From NCBI RefSeq assembly GCF_009495755.1, contig NZ_WIBJ01000033.1, positions 20,848-84,847 of the forward strand: 64,000 nucleotides of DNA, given 5' to 3'. Made by a program: the position numbers and the translations under genes. The notes beneath the pieces were generated by a model. That model worked only from the letters and a program-made list of their open reading frames with translations, searched no databases and was not told the DNA's origin. The stretch comes from Flavobacterium sp. LMO8 (lineage in GTDB: Bacteria; Bacteroidota; Bacteroidia; Flavobacteriales; Flavobacteriaceae). Below, one piece after another: positions 26,469 to 35,099 of this stretch (position 1 is its first letter; each line of letters begins with the position of its first letter).

Positions 26469-26502
26469 TAAAAAAATCCCGCAAATAGCGAGATTTTTTT
26501 AT
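26469..26502. terminator. Bidirectional terminator, imperfect stem
   Basis: AAAAATCCCGC and GCGAGATTTTT form a stem with one mismatch around an AAATA loop, flanked by A and T runs, between the converging HMA and clpS genes. Confidence 0.65.
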
Positions 26503-26778
26503 TTATATAATTTCTGCACTTAATCCAGCATCTAATAATGCTGAACATTGCGGCTTAAGTTGGTCAATCGGACCCGTTTTAACCGTGCATTTGCCTTTAT
26601 AATGTACTAATAATGCACATTGTTCAGCCTGTAATTCATCATGTTTACAAACTCTTATTAGAGTATCAATAACATGGTCAAATGTATTTACATCATCGTT
26701 GTGTAAAACAATTTCGTTATTAACGCCAACAGCTTCTGCTACTAAAACTTCTTCTTGTACTTTTTCTATCGTGCTCAT
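26503..26778 (-). CDS. clpS: ATP-dependent Clp protease adaptor ClpS
   Basis: This 91-residue adaptor delivers N-degron substrates to ClpAP/ClpCP. The core NDDVNTFDHVIDTLIRVCKHDELQAEQCALLVHYKGKC contains the N-degron pocket (NDDVNTF) and the Clp-binding HYKGKC strand. The length is normal. It lies downstream of prmA on the same strand, with a 146-bp gap that holds a dispersed-repeat remnant. Confidence 0.93.
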   Translation of the reverse strand: MSTIEKVQEEVLVAEAVGVNNEIVLHNDDVNTFDHVIDTLIRVCKHDELQAEQCALLVHYKGKCTVKTGPIDQLKPQCSALLDAGLSAEII

Positions 26779-26812
26779 TTTCTTTACGTTTGAAAGTTCT
26801 TTACAAAAATAC

Positions 26813-26879
26813 TGAAATCAAATTCAATTTCAAAAGTCAATTTCAAAAATCAATTTCAAAATTCAAGTTCAATTTCATT
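26813..26879. repeat. AATTTCAA-type repeat, solo remnant of an IVS-like element end
   Basis: Four copies of TCAATTTCAAAA-like units in 67 bp. Bases 26818-26836 match 34619-34637, the left inverted repeat of the four-helix-bundle element, at 18 of 19 positions. No four-helix-bundle gene is present here. Confidence 0.6.
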
Positions 26880-26892
26880 ATTTAAAAAAAGT

Positions 26893-26924
26893 TAAACTCC
26901 CAACTTCCATCTCCCAACTCCTAA
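26893..26924. repeat. CTCCCAACTTCCATC-type dispersed repeat at the prmA 3' end
   Basis: A degenerate repeat of AACTCC/AACTTCC units abuts the prmA stop codon. Similar repeats follow the DUF1015 gene (54905-54939) and, in shorter form, the glycosyltransferase gene near 62698. Confidence 0.6.
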
Positions 26925-27758
26925 CTATTTGACAAACTTCAAAGCAACCCAATTGTTTCTTTCAAATTGTTTTACATAAGTTAATCCTTTAGATGTACAA
27001 CTTTCAGAAATCACAGGAATATCTTCAGTATAAAAACCGCTTAAGAATAGAATCCCGTTTTCGTTAAGACAATCTACATATTGTTGCATATCGTTTAAAA
27101 GAATATTACGATTGATGTTTGCAATGATAATATCGTATTTTTTACCCAATAACAAAGACGCATCCCCTTCGTAAACCGAAATATACTTGCAATTATTACG
27201 TTCGGCATTTTCAATGGAATTTAGGTAACACCAGTTGTCAATATCAATGGCATCAATTGGTTGAGCACCTTTCATTTCAGCTAAAATGGCTAAAATAGCA
27301 GTTCCGCAACCCATGTCTAAGGTTTTTTTATTCGTAAAATCGGTTTCCAAAATATGTTGAATCATCATGTGAGTGGTTTCATGATGACCTGTTCCAAAAC
27401 TCATTTTTGGTTCAATTACAATATCATATTCGGCATTAGTTTTTTCATGAAATGGCGCTCTTACATGACATTTTCCGTCTACTTCAATCGCTTCAAAGTT
27501 TTTTTCCCATTCTTCATTCCAATTCACTTGTTCAATTTCTTCAAAAGTATAATCGATTTTAAATTCGGGATTATCTAAAATTTGAATATCTTCTAAAATA
27601 GTTTCGCTCCACAAATCTTTTTGAACGTAGGCTGAAATCCCTGTTTCGGTTTCAATAAAACTTTCAAATGCTTTTTCTCCTAACTCAGCAATTAAAATTT
27701 CACTTCCTAATTCTAATGGAGTAATCGTAAAATGATATCCAATGTATATGTTCGACAT
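26925..27758 (-). CDS. prmA: Ribosomal protein L11 methyltransferase PrmA
   Basis: This 277-residue SAM-dependent enzyme trimethylates lysines of ribosomal protein L11. The N-terminal domain (about 1-100) binds L11. The C-terminal Rossmann domain has FGTGHHETTHMM (about 127-138), LDMGCGTAILAI (motif I, about 152-163) and IIANINRNIL (motif IV). The length is slightly below the proteobacterial form. It is upstream of clpS on the same strand. Confidence 0.94.
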   Translation of the reverse strand: MSNIYIGYHFTITPLELGSEILIAELGEKAFESFIETETGISAYVQKDLWSETILEDIQILDNPEFKIDYTFEEIEQVNWNEEWEKNFEAIEVDGKCHVRAPFHEKTNAEYDIVIEPKMSFGTGHHETTHMMIQHILETDFTNKKTLDMGCGTAILAILAEMKGAQPIDAIDIDNWCYLNSIENAERNNCKYISVYEGDASLLLGKKYDIIIANINRNILLNDMQQYVDCLNENGILFLSGFYTEDIPVISESCTSKGLTYVKQFERNNWVALKFVK

Positions 27759-27835
27759 AACTGTATTTTTTGCAAAGGTAGTATTTAGTTGATATTTAAT
27801 TTTACTTTTGCAAAAAATAAACTAATTTCAGCATA

Positions 27836-29050
27836 ATGAAAAAACTAATTTCTTTTTTCCTACTTTTTTTATCATCAGTATCATTATCACAAATTAAACT
27901 TGAAACAAAAAATAATGATTTAAAATTAGAAGCATTACCTTATTATAGCTATGGAAAAGGACTTGGAATAACATCACCAGATAGTTTATTTCAATTGAAT
28001 ATTCGTTTTAGAATGCAAAATCGTGTAACTTATTTTGAAAATGAAGGTGAAGATGCTGCATATTCTGGCGAAATTAGACGTTTACGTTTGCGTTTTGATG
28101 GTTATGTTGGTAATCCTCACTTTTTGTATGTAATTCAATTATCATTTGCACCGGGTGATGTAGGAGAAATTCAAGATGGAGAAAACATCAATATTATTCG
28201 TGATGCTGCCGTTTTTTATCGCCCAAATAAACATTGGAGTTTTCTTTTTGGACAAACCAAATTACCAGGAAATCGTCAACGTATAAATTCATCTGGAGCT
28301 TTACAATTAACCGATAGAAGTATCAACAATGCTCGATTTACTATAGATAGGGATTTTGGTTTTCAAGCCTATTATTTGAACGAAAATAAAGATAAATTTT
28401 CATACAATGTAAAAACGGCTGTTTCTACTGGAGAAGGAAGAAATTTTACAAAATCTTCAGATGATGGAGTAGCTTTAACTGGAAAATTAGAGTTGATGCC
28501 TTTTGGTTCATTTAAAAACGATGGTACTAATTTTGAAGGAGATTTAGGCCGAGAAAAATCACCAAAATTATTACTTTCTGGAGCTTTTCATCAAAATAAT
28601 TTAGCTAAAAGAGCACAAGGTCAACTTGGAAACGATTTATTTGAACAAAAAACCATGAAATCGGTTTTATTAGATGCGATGTTAAAATATAACGGTTGGA
28701 GTTTAATGTCGAGTTATATGTCGCGTTCTGCTAAAGATCCAATTGCATTTAACCCTGAGGACATTACAGAATTTAATTATGTACCAGTAGGAAGTGGAAT
28801 GGATTATCAATTGAGTTATGTTTTTCCAACAAATTATGAAATTATTGGTCGTTTTTCTACTCAAAAAATGCACGAAGATATTCAGGCTTTGACTCCTGAT
28901 TCGAAACAATATTCGTTAGGTGTTACTAAATATTTATGGGAGCATGCTTTTAAATTACAAGGAGAAGTTACTTTGTCTGATTTAGATTATTTTGACGGAA
29001 GTAATAAACAAAATTGGTATGTTCGATTACAGCTTGAAATCGGAATCTAA
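27836..29050 (+). CDS. OprO/OprP-type phosphate-selective porin-like protein
   Basis: This 404-residue outer-membrane protein has a signal peptide (MKKLISFFLLFLSSVSLS). The barrel starts with FQLNIRFRMQNRVTYFEN and contains RRLRLRFDGYV, FYRPNKHWSFLFGQTKLPGNRQRI and FTIDRDFGFQAYY, which match the porin O/P family as found in Bacteroidota. It ends in the strand WYVRLQLEIGI. Phosphate selectivity is not proven. It is a single gene with its own terminator. Confidence 0.83.
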   Translation: MKKLISFFLLFLSSVSLSQIKLETKNNDLKLEALPYYSYGKGLGITSPDSLFQLNIRFRMQNRVTYFENEGEDAAYSGEIRRLRLRFDGYVGNPHFLYVIQLSFAPGDVGEIQDGENINIIRDAAVFYRPNKHWSFLFGQTKLPGNRQRINSSGALQLTDRSINNARFTIDRDFGFQAYYLNENKDKFSYNVKTAVSTGEGRNFTKSSDDGVALTGKLELMPFGSFKNDGTNFEGDLGREKSPKLLLSGAFHQNNLAKRAQGQLGNDLFEQKTMKSVLLDAMLKYNGWSLMSSYMSRSAKDPIAFNPEDITEFNYVPVGSGMDYQLSYVFPTNYEIIGRFSTQKMHEDIQALTPDSKQYSLGVTKYLWEHAFKLQGEVTLSDLDYFDGSNKQNWYVRLQLEIGI

Positions 29051-29069
29051 GTTTTAGAAAATATCGCTT

Positions 29070-29106
29070 AAAACCACAATTCAGTAATTGATTTGTGGTT
29101 TTTTTA
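29070..29106 (+). terminator. Rho-independent terminator after the porin gene
   Basis: Stem AAAACCACAA (29070-29079) with TTGTGGTTTT (29093-29102), followed by a T run. Confidence 0.78.
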
Positions 29107-29176
29107 TTTTCTGTATTTCGGATTTTAAACTTCTAATTTTTAAAATGCTTACCTTTGCACTATATTTATTTTTATT

Positions 29177-30013
29177 ATGTTACAAATAGGGGAGTTTAAT
29201 ACGTTGAAAATTCTTAGAGATACTAAGGTCGGTTTATTTTTAGGAAGCGAAGAAACACAAGAAGATGATGTTTTGTTGCCTAATAAATATGTACCTAAAG
29301 AATTTTCTATTGGAGAAGATTTAACTGTATTTATATATTTAGATCATGAAGAACGTCCTGTAGCAACTATACTTAAACCTTATATTAAACTGAACGAATT
29401 TGCGCATTTAAAAGTAAATTACATGAATCAGTTTGGTGCTTTTTTAGATTGGGGATTAGAGAAAGATTTATTTGTTCCGTTTAAAGAGCAAGCGCGTCCT
29501 ATGGAAGTTGGAAAACGTTATTTGGTTTACATGCACATGGACGATAAAACGAATCGTTTGGTAGCTTCAAGTAGAACGAATAAGTATTTGACGAATGAAA
29601 ATGTTGATTTGGAACCCAATGAAGAAGTAAATATCTTAATTTCTCATATTACCGATGGAGGAATCAATGTTATCATCAATCAGAAATACAAAGGTTTAGC
29701 TTATAAAAATGAAGTTTATACAGATGTGAAACCTGGAATGAAAACCATTGGTTACATCAAAAACATTCGTCCTGACGGAAAAATTGATGTCTTACTTCGT
29801 AAAGTTGGAGTGGAAGCAATTGAACCTTCATCTCAAATTATTTTAGACGAATTAAAAGCCAATCGTGGTTTCTTAAGATTAACAGATAATTCACATCCAG
29901 AAGACATTAAAACGGTATTGAAAATGAGTAAAAAGAATTTCAAAAAAGCCGTTGGGAATTTATACAAACAACAATTAATCGAAATAAAAGAAGACGGAAT
30001 TTATTTGGTTTAA
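29177..30013 (+). CDS. S1-domain RNA-binding protein, CvfB family
   Basis: This 278-residue protein has three S1-like OB folds and a C-terminal winged helix. Domain 2 is YMNQFGAFLDWGLEKDLFVPF (about 78-98) and domain 3 is KTIGYIKNIRPDGKIDVLLR. The C-terminal part NFKKAVGNLYKQQLIEIKEDGIYLV fits the CvfB winged helix. CvfB proteins affect virulence-factor or stress gene expression in Firmicutes; in flavobacteria the role is unknown. A small membrane protein gene starts 1 bp behind it. Confidence 0.88.
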   Translation: MLQIGEFNTLKILRDTKVGLFLGSEETQEDDVLLPNKYVPKEFSIGEDLTVFIYLDHEERPVATILKPYIKLNEFAHLKVNYMNQFGAFLDWGLEKDLFVPFKEQARPMEVGKRYLVYMHMDDKTNRLVASSRTNKYLTNENVDLEPNEEVNILISHITDGGINVIINQKYKGLAYKNEVYTDVKPGMKTIGYIKNIRPDGKIDVLLRKVGVEAIEPSSQIILDELKANRGFLRLTDNSHPEDIKTVLKMSKKNFKKAVGNLYKQQLIEIKEDGIYLV

Positions 30014-30014
30014 A

Positions 30015-30296
30015 ATGACAAAAAAGAATAAAATATATCTTTTTCTTAGCGTTTTAGTTTTATTACTAACGTTTGTTGCCATTTTTCAAAATTTTGAAAC
30101 CGTTCACTTTATTGGTTTTGAAACCGAAATTATTTGGATTCCAATTTGGATTGCTGTTGTAATTTTACCACTTTTAAATTTATATAAAATTGCTACAAAT
30201 ACGGACGATTATAACAAATATTATTGGATATCGTTAGTCTTAAACGTCCTTACAATCCTTTTTGTTCTTCGCTATTTTAAGATGAATTTGTTTTAA
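30015..30296 (+). CDS. Small membrane protein, probably three spans
   Basis: This 93-residue protein has hydrophobic spans at about 7-25, 37-55 and 70-85 and basic ends. No family is recognised. It directly follows the CvfB-like gene and is probably cotranscribed. Its stop codon overlaps the stop of the opposing lipoprotein gene by 4 bp. Confidence 0.68.
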   Translation: MTKKNKIYLFLSVLVLLLTFVAIFQNFETVHFIGFETEIIWIPIWIAVVILPLLNLYKIATNTDDYNKYYWISLVLNVLTILFVLRYFKMNLF

Positions 30297-30676
30297 TCTG
30301 TTAATAGTTCTAAAGCTATATGATCTACTTCAGTAGCTGTTCCATTTGCTGTTATTCTTAAAGTGTATAAACCATTTGATAGATTTGTAGTTTCATCATT
30401 ATAAAATGTATTCGAAAAATTATTTCCGTTAATTGTAAATTCAACAAAACTATCGCTATCAATAATACTAAAAGTATTATAATTTGAAACTTGATTTGAA
30501 GCAATGTTATTATATACAATTTCGCCACCTGTTGTATGTATAATTACATTTTCATAATTATACTGACTATTATTTGAAACTCTTATTTGAATCTGATTAT
30601 CTTGAATACTATTGTCATCATTATCAGAGCAACTAATAAACAAAATAAGTAGCGTAAAAAGCATTAATTTGTTCAT
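30293..30676 (-). CDS. Small lipoprotein of unknown function
   Basis: This 127-residue protein has a lipoprotein signal (MNKLMLFTLLILFISC, Cys16) followed by an Asp/Asn-rich linker (SDNDDNSIQDN), typical of surface lipoproteins in Bacteroidota with an export signal after Cys. The rest is beta-rich (YENVIIHTTGGEIVYNNIA), suggesting one Ig-like fold. No family is recognised. It is a single gene 72 bp downstream of the serine hydrolase gene on the same strand. Confidence 0.7.
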   Translation of the reverse strand: MNKLMLFTLLILFISCSDNDDNSIQDNQIQIRVSNNSQYNYENVIIHTTGGEIVYNNIASNQVSNYNTFSIIDSDSFVEFTINGNNFSNTFYNDETTNLSNGLYTLRITANGTATEVDHIALELLTD

Positions 30677-30748
30677 AGATTTTTTTATTGAATTAAAAAG
30701 TTTTGAATTGAATTAACTTATATAAGTAAAATTAGTATTTTATTCTAA

Positions 30749-31930
30749 TTATTTGCCTTCTTCGTCATTAAATTTAAACGGATAATCGCCAAATTTTGGA
30801 GCCAATCTCTTAGTTTGATAAGGTTTTCTTGTAAATCTATTAGAAATAGCAATTATCGTAACCGAATCTTTTTGTAAAGTTACGTAAGCTGAAGTATTTC
30901 CGTGCCACCAACCGTTGTGAAAGAAATATTGTTGTCCTGTTTCAAATTCTAACATACGAATTCCTAAACCATAATTTCTTGTTCCTTTGCGTTCGTAGCT
31001 ATACCCTTTGAACATTTCGGCTTTCATAGCTGGACTCAAAAATTTATCTGAATATAAAGCCAAATCAAATTGTAATAAATCGCGTGGTGTTGAGTAGATA
31101 TTTTTATCGCCATACACTTGGTCTAGATATTCAAAAGCTAATCGTAAATAATTATTTTTGTAGGACTGACTCACGCTGTCTTGCTTTGTTAAATCATCAA
31201 AAACAAAAGTATTTTTCATACCTAATGGATCAAAAATTAATTCTTGCAGTACTTGTGAATAGGTCTTTTTCTCAACTTTTTCAATGATTAATGCCAATAA
31301 AGCATAATTAGTATTACAATATCCAAAACGAGTTCCAGGTTTTGATTCTAACCCAATATTTTTAGTTGCTAATAACGTTAAAACATCTTGATTGGTTAAT
31401 GTTTTCTTTTTATCCCAAACGCCTTTGTCATCAGTAAAATAAGCGTAATTTCGTAACCCACTTCTGTGATTTAACAACATTCTTACCGTTGTTTTTTCGT
31501 GTGGAAATTCAGGTAAAATAGAGGTTACTAAATCATCTAATTTTAGTTTTTTTGCATCAACTAATTTTAAAATGGTTACAGCAGTTATTACTTTACTCAC
31601 AGATGCTACGTGCAAAGGTGTATTTTGTTTGATGGAATCACCTTTTTCTTTGTAGGCATATCCGCTATAATTTTCATAAAGAATTTCACCATTTTTTGCG
31701 ACTAAAAACGAACCACTAAAATCTTTTGAATTAAATTTCTTATCATAAAAAGCTTCCACTTCATTACCCATTTTATTTTTATAAATAGTGGTAAGTGGCG
31801 AAAAATTAACAGCAAATTCAGATACGTCTCCATTCATATCTTTAACTGTAGACTCTTTTGCTTTGTCTGGCTTATCTTGGCAACTTATAACTAAAAATAA
31901 TAGGCTTATGGTGAGTAATTTATAAATCAT
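30749..31930 (-). CDS. Serine hydrolase lipoprotein, class C beta-lactamase family
   Basis: This 393-residue protein has a lipoprotein signal (SLLFLVISC). The penicillin-binding/AmpC-type active site is complete: SxxK as SVSK (about residue 112), YxN as YCN (about 204) and HNG near the C-terminus (FFHNGWWHG). Such proteins are DD-peptidases or esterases rather than antibiotic beta-lactamases in most cases. It is the last gene of an operon with the PH-domain and C1B-peptidase genes, 5 bp after the former. Confidence 0.88.
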   Translation of the reverse strand: MIYKLLTISLLFLVISCQDKPDKAKESTVKDMNGDVSEFAVNFSPLTTIYKNKMGNEVEAFYDKKFNSKDFSGSFLVAKNGEILYENYSGYAYKEKGDSIKQNTPLHVASVSKVITAVTILKLVDAKKLKLDDLVTSILPEFPHEKTTVRMLLNHRSGLRNYAYFTDDKGVWDKKKTLTNQDVLTLLATKNIGLESKPGTRFGYCNTNYALLALIIEKVEKKTYSQVLQELIFDPLGMKNTFVFDDLTKQDSVSQSYKNNYLRLAFEYLDQVYGDKNIYSTPRDLLQFDLALYSDKFLSPAMKAEMFKGYSYERKGTRNYGLGIRMLEFETGQQYFFHNGWWHGNTSAYVTLQKDSVTIIAISNRFTRKPYQTKRLAPKFGDYPFKFNDEEGK

Positions 31931-31935
31931 AGGGG

Positions 31936-32367
31936 TTATTTCTTAATCGTAATATTTGGGTTTAGTTGTGTTAGTTCTAATGTAAATTGATCTCTGTTTT
32001 TAGGAGAAATAAATACATCATCAAATTGATTATAATGAATAATTAATCCTTTATGACTCCAACCTAATTTTAAAGTGATCGCCACAAATATAGAATTATT
32101 GTACTCAATTTTCCGAATTTTTTGAATAGGAATTTCACCTTTTATAACACCACATTGGTATTTTAATTCAGTTTTATAAATGGTATAATTTGTATTGAAA
32201 AAACTATGCAATAAAAATCCAGTTAAAAGTCCAATGATTCCCATTCCAAAAAGTACTCCAATTGGATCTTTTTCGGTAGTGTAAGCAAAAATCATAATTC
32301 CGAAAACACTTATTAGAATTCCGAAAACAAAATAAATAAAAATGGTTTTTTCTGATTTATACTGCAT
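31936..32367 (-). CDS. Two-span membrane protein with PH-like domain
   Basis: This 143-residue protein has two N-terminal spans (about 8-28 and 34-53). A soluble PH-like part (about 55-140) follows, with YTIYKTELKYQCGVIKGEIPIQKIRKIEYNN and FISPKNRDQFTLELTQLNPNI, a form known from bacterial PH-domain proteins. The ligand is unknown. Its start overlaps the end of the upstream gene by 11 bp. Confidence 0.7.
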   Translation of the reverse strand: MQYKSEKTIFIYFVFGILISVFGIMIFAYTTEKDPIGVLFGMGIIGLLTGFLLHSFFNTNYTIYKTELKYQCGVIKGEIPIQKIRKIEYNNSIFVAITLKLGWSHKGLIIHYNQFDDVFISPKNRDQFTLELTQLNPNITIKK

Positions 32368-33418
32368 TTTTATTCATTCTTTTTAAAATTAGAGCATCAG
32401 TAATAAATATGATTATTATGAATCCTATTGCAAACAAGGGTAGAGTTATTAAAAAAATATCATAAAAATTACAAAGTCCATTTTTGCCTATTGTAACTTT
32501 AACTAAATCATAAAAAATATAATATGCAAAATAAAAAGTAATGGTTAAAATAATAGAATAAACTAATTTCCAAAGTATTATTTTAAGTTTTGAAAGTAGC
32601 TTTTTTCTAATTTTAATAGTAAGATAAATAAACAAACCATAGAGTAAAGTAGCAATAAATAAAGCAAATTTTAAAGGGCCAATTGCTATTAAAAATTCAG
32701 ATAAACCAGAAATTTCTGGAACCATTTTAAATTTGAAATCCTTATAATTTTGGTTAATCTGAAAATGATAATTATTTTGATTACTACTTGCTAGTTTATG
32801 AGACAAATTGGTTAAATTGTAATCTTTAGGTACTGTAACATCAATAGTAATTGTTCCAAATTCTTTCCAATATTTAGAAGGATATAATAAATACTCAAAA
32901 TCATAATTTTGTGTATATCCATAAGTATTAGAACCTAAATTGGCTTTGTATGTTACTTCAATAACGTTTGATCCTTTTTTCAAATGGGCTTCAAATAAAA
33001 AAACATCCATTATGTTTTCTGAAAATTCAGTTTCTTTATCAAATTTAAAGTGCAAATTATATTCACTATCATTTAAAACGGTAGAAATACCATATTCTTT
33101 AAAAAATGGAGAATCATAAGAATAATATTGTTTTTCAATAGTAACACCATTCATCTTCACCAAAGCTTCTTTTCTTAAATCTTTTGCCAAGAAAAGCAAA
33201 GGGAGTTTTCCAGCTTTATCCGATTCTATAAAATAAGTAATATGTAAAGTAGCAACACCTTCATATACAACAATCTTAATCTTTTCCTTTTTTACAGAAA
33301 TTTTTTTGGAAGATAATATAGTAGAATGTTTGCTACCGTCAAAATAAGGATTTGCCATATTACCATTAGATACTATGGAGAAAAACAATAAAAGTAATAC
33401 GTAAAGTTTCTTTAACAT
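32357..33418 (-). CDS. Membrane protein of unknown function with extracytoplasmic domain
   Basis: This 353-residue protein has a signal peptide (MLKKLYVLLLLFFSIVSNG), a beta-rich extracytoplasmic domain (about 20-235) with segments such as VEGVATLHITYFIESD-like strands, and three C-terminal spans (about 243-265, 283-305 and 322-345). No family is recognised. Its ATG overlaps the preceding stop codon by one base (TAATG), so its translation is coupled to the C1B peptidase. Confidence 0.7.
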   Translation of the reverse strand: MLKKLYVLLLLFFSIVSNGNMANPYFDGSKHSTILSSKKISVKKEKIKIVVYEGVATLHITYFIESDKAGKLPLLFLAKDLRKEALVKMNGVTIEKQYYSYDSPFFKEYGISTVLNDSEYNLHFKFDKETEFSENIMDVFLFEAHLKKGSNVIEVTYKANLGSNTYGYTQNYDFEYLLYPSKYWKEFGTITIDVTVPKDYNLTNLSHKLASSNQNNYHFQINQNYKDFKFKMVPEISGLSEFLIAIGPLKFALFIATLLYGLFIYLTIKIRKKLLSKLKIILWKLVYSIILTITFYFAYYIFYDLVKVTIGKNGLCNFYDIFLITLPLFAIGFIIIIFITDALILKRMNKNAV

Positions 33419-34536
33419 TAAATGCCTAATTTCTTCTTAGTTTCCTTTAAAATTCCATCTTTATGAACCAAAACAGAAATAGCTTTTAATTTCATATAAG
33501 GCACACTCATGTATACATATCCTCCGTTAGCTACTTTTTTTTCGTCACTTCCCCAAGAATTTTTTACTTTGTAATACGTGTTTCCTTTTTGATCTTTTAC
33601 TTTTCCAACTATGTGCATTAAATGGTCGTCAGTGGTAGATAAATTTTCAAATTCTTGTTGGCGATATTCTGGTGTGATATTTTTTTCAATTATAATTTCG
33701 GCTAAACCAGTTTTAGTATCTTCTTCTTTTTCTGGAACAAAAGCCATTCCATATTTTCCTGAAAATGTTGCTTCCGAAACATCACAATCTAAAGAAAGCG
33801 AGTAACCATTAGCCAAAGCATTGTCAATATTAGCAATGAATTCGTCTAATGGCAAATTATACATACCTCCGTTTGAAAAATTATCTGGGATATTTAAAAT
33901 GAACGGTTTGTAATTCGCTTCATGTGTAAACGAAGTCAGTGTAACATAATTTTCAGTCTTAATTTTAGTAAATTCAGCAAATGATTTCGGAGTGTAATTT
34001 TTGCCTTCGTATTCAAATTTTGTTGGAATACTTCCCAAATAAATATCCAAAACAGCATTAACCGCTTGTTTCCAATTTTTAGATAATTTACCACTTGGAT
34101 TTGAAACGTATGTTTTTAACATGGCTTCTAAAACCGCCACCATTTCAGCATGATTATGTTTGTTGGCGTCATCATTTAGTCCATCAAAAATGCTATTCGG
34201 AACCAAACCATTTTTAGCAACACTATTTAATACATCATGTGCCAAAGCACCTTCACTAAAATTTGCTTTTCCTTGACGCATTACATAGTTTTCGGCTTTA
34301 GCCAAATATGTGGTTCGGGCTTGAAACATCTCCGAAAGGTCGATTTTCTTTCCTGTCAAACGAATAATTTCGGATTCTAAAAACGAAGAAGTAGAGAAAC
34401 TCCAACACGTTCCCGTAATATCTTGAGAGATGACCGGCAAACATTCCACATCATTAACTTTCTGAAATTCATAGTTTTGAGCCGAAGCCGAAAATAGTCC
34501 AGATGCAAACAGCAATCCGATATATAGGTTTTTCAT
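33418..34536 (-). CDS. C1B-family cysteine peptidase (aminopeptidase C / bleomycin hydrolase type)
   Basis: This 372-residue peptidase has a signal peptide (MKNLYIGLLFASGLFSASA, cut before QNYE), so it is exported, unlike cytosolic PepC. The active-site Cys is in ITGTCWSFSTSSFLESE. The His is in DDHLMHIVGKV and the Asn in YYKVKNSWG. The ATG at 34536 was chosen because it starts the signal peptide; the frame is open about 51 codons further into the neighbouring inverted repeat. It leads a four-gene operon. Confidence 0.88.
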   Translation of the reverse strand: MKNLYIGLLFASGLFSASAQNYEFQKVNDVECLPVISQDITGTCWSFSTSSFLESEIIRLTGKKIDLSEMFQARTTYLAKAENYVMRQGKANFSEGALAHDVLNSVAKNGLVPNSIFDGLNDDANKHNHAEMVAVLEAMLKTYVSNPSGKLSKNWKQAVNAVLDIYLGSIPTKFEYEGKNYTPKSFAEFTKIKTENYVTLTSFTHEANYKPFILNIPDNFSNGGMYNLPLDEFIANIDNALANGYSLSLDCDVSEATFSGKYGMAFVPEKEEDTKTGLAEIIIEKNITPEYRQQEFENLSTTDDHLMHIVGKVKDQKGNTYYKVKNSWGSDEKKVANGGYVYMSVPYMKLKAISVLVHKDGILKETKKKLGI

Positions 34537-34607
34537 AAATCTTATTGTTTTGAACTTGCAATATAATGCAAAAAATGAATTATTTTTACCAAAACAAATA
34601 CAAAAAT

Positions 34608-35070
34608 CAAGGGCAAGTTCAAATTCAATTTTAAAAGAAAATATCAAGACATTCATGGAATTAAACGAACCAACAGAAAGAATATTCAATTTAGATGAAA
34701 GATTAGTTAGATTTGCTGGAGAATCGATTTTCTTTGTTAGAAAATTAGCTAAGGCATATGAATTAGAATACTACAAGAATCAATTAATTCGTTCTTCTGG
34801 AAGTGCTTCTTTAAACTATGGTGAATCTCAAGGAACAATTACGGATAAAGATTACGTTTTTAAATTGTCATTAGTTGTAAAAGAATTAAAAGAATCAAGA
34901 AATTCACTCCGAGTTTTAAATTACATTAAAGAAGGTGAAGAGAATGAAAGAAATTGGCTTTTGTTAGAAGTAGAAGAATTAATTGCAATTACATCAAGAA
35001 TGATGTTGAACAAATTGAAATAATATTTTTGAATGCAATACTTTTGAAATTGAACTTGAATTTGCCCTTG
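34608..35070. mobile_element. IVS-like element: four-helix-bundle gene between 29-bp inverted repeats
   Basis: Bases 34608-34636 (beginning CAAGGGCAAGTTCAAATTC) and 35042-35070 are inverted repeats matching at 26 of 29 positions. They enclose the four-helix-bundle gene and little else. Intervening sequences in 23S rRNA have the same design, a gene for this protein between complementary ends. No target duplication was found. Mobility is inferred. Confidence 0.55.
34655..35023 (+). CDS. Four-helix-bundle protein (23S rRNA intervening-sequence protein family)
   Basis: This 122-residue protein is of the family first seen inside 23S rRNA intervening sequences and related to Avd of diversity-generating retroelements. 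Typical parts are RIFNLDERLVRFAGESIFFVRKL, YYKNQLIRSSGSASLNYGES and KLSLVVKELKESRNSLRVLNYI. Family members form barrel-shaped pentamers that bind nucleic acid; the cellular role is unknown. The ATG at 34655 fits the family start; upstream codons would translate the inverted repeat. Confidence 0.87.
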   Translation: MELNEPTERIFNLDERLVRFAGESIFFVRKLAKAYELEYYKNQLIRSSGSASLNYGESQGTITDKDYVFKLSLVVKELKESRNSLRVLNYIKEGEENERNWLLLEVEELIAITSRMMLNKLK

Positions 35071-35099
35071 TCATTGAAAAATAAAATAAATTTAAAATT

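Noticed and set aside
26813..26879. Possible CRISPR or origin-like iteron array
   Set aside because: Units are short, degenerate and without constant spacers; similarity to the four-helix-bundle element ends explains them better.
34550..34654. N-terminal extension of the four-helix-bundle protein
   Set aside because: It would translate the left inverted repeat; family members start at MELNEPTERIF-like sequence.
34537..34689. N-terminal extension of the C1B peptidase
   Set aside because: It would bury the clear signal peptide that starts at 34536 and read through the inverted repeat of the neighbouring element.
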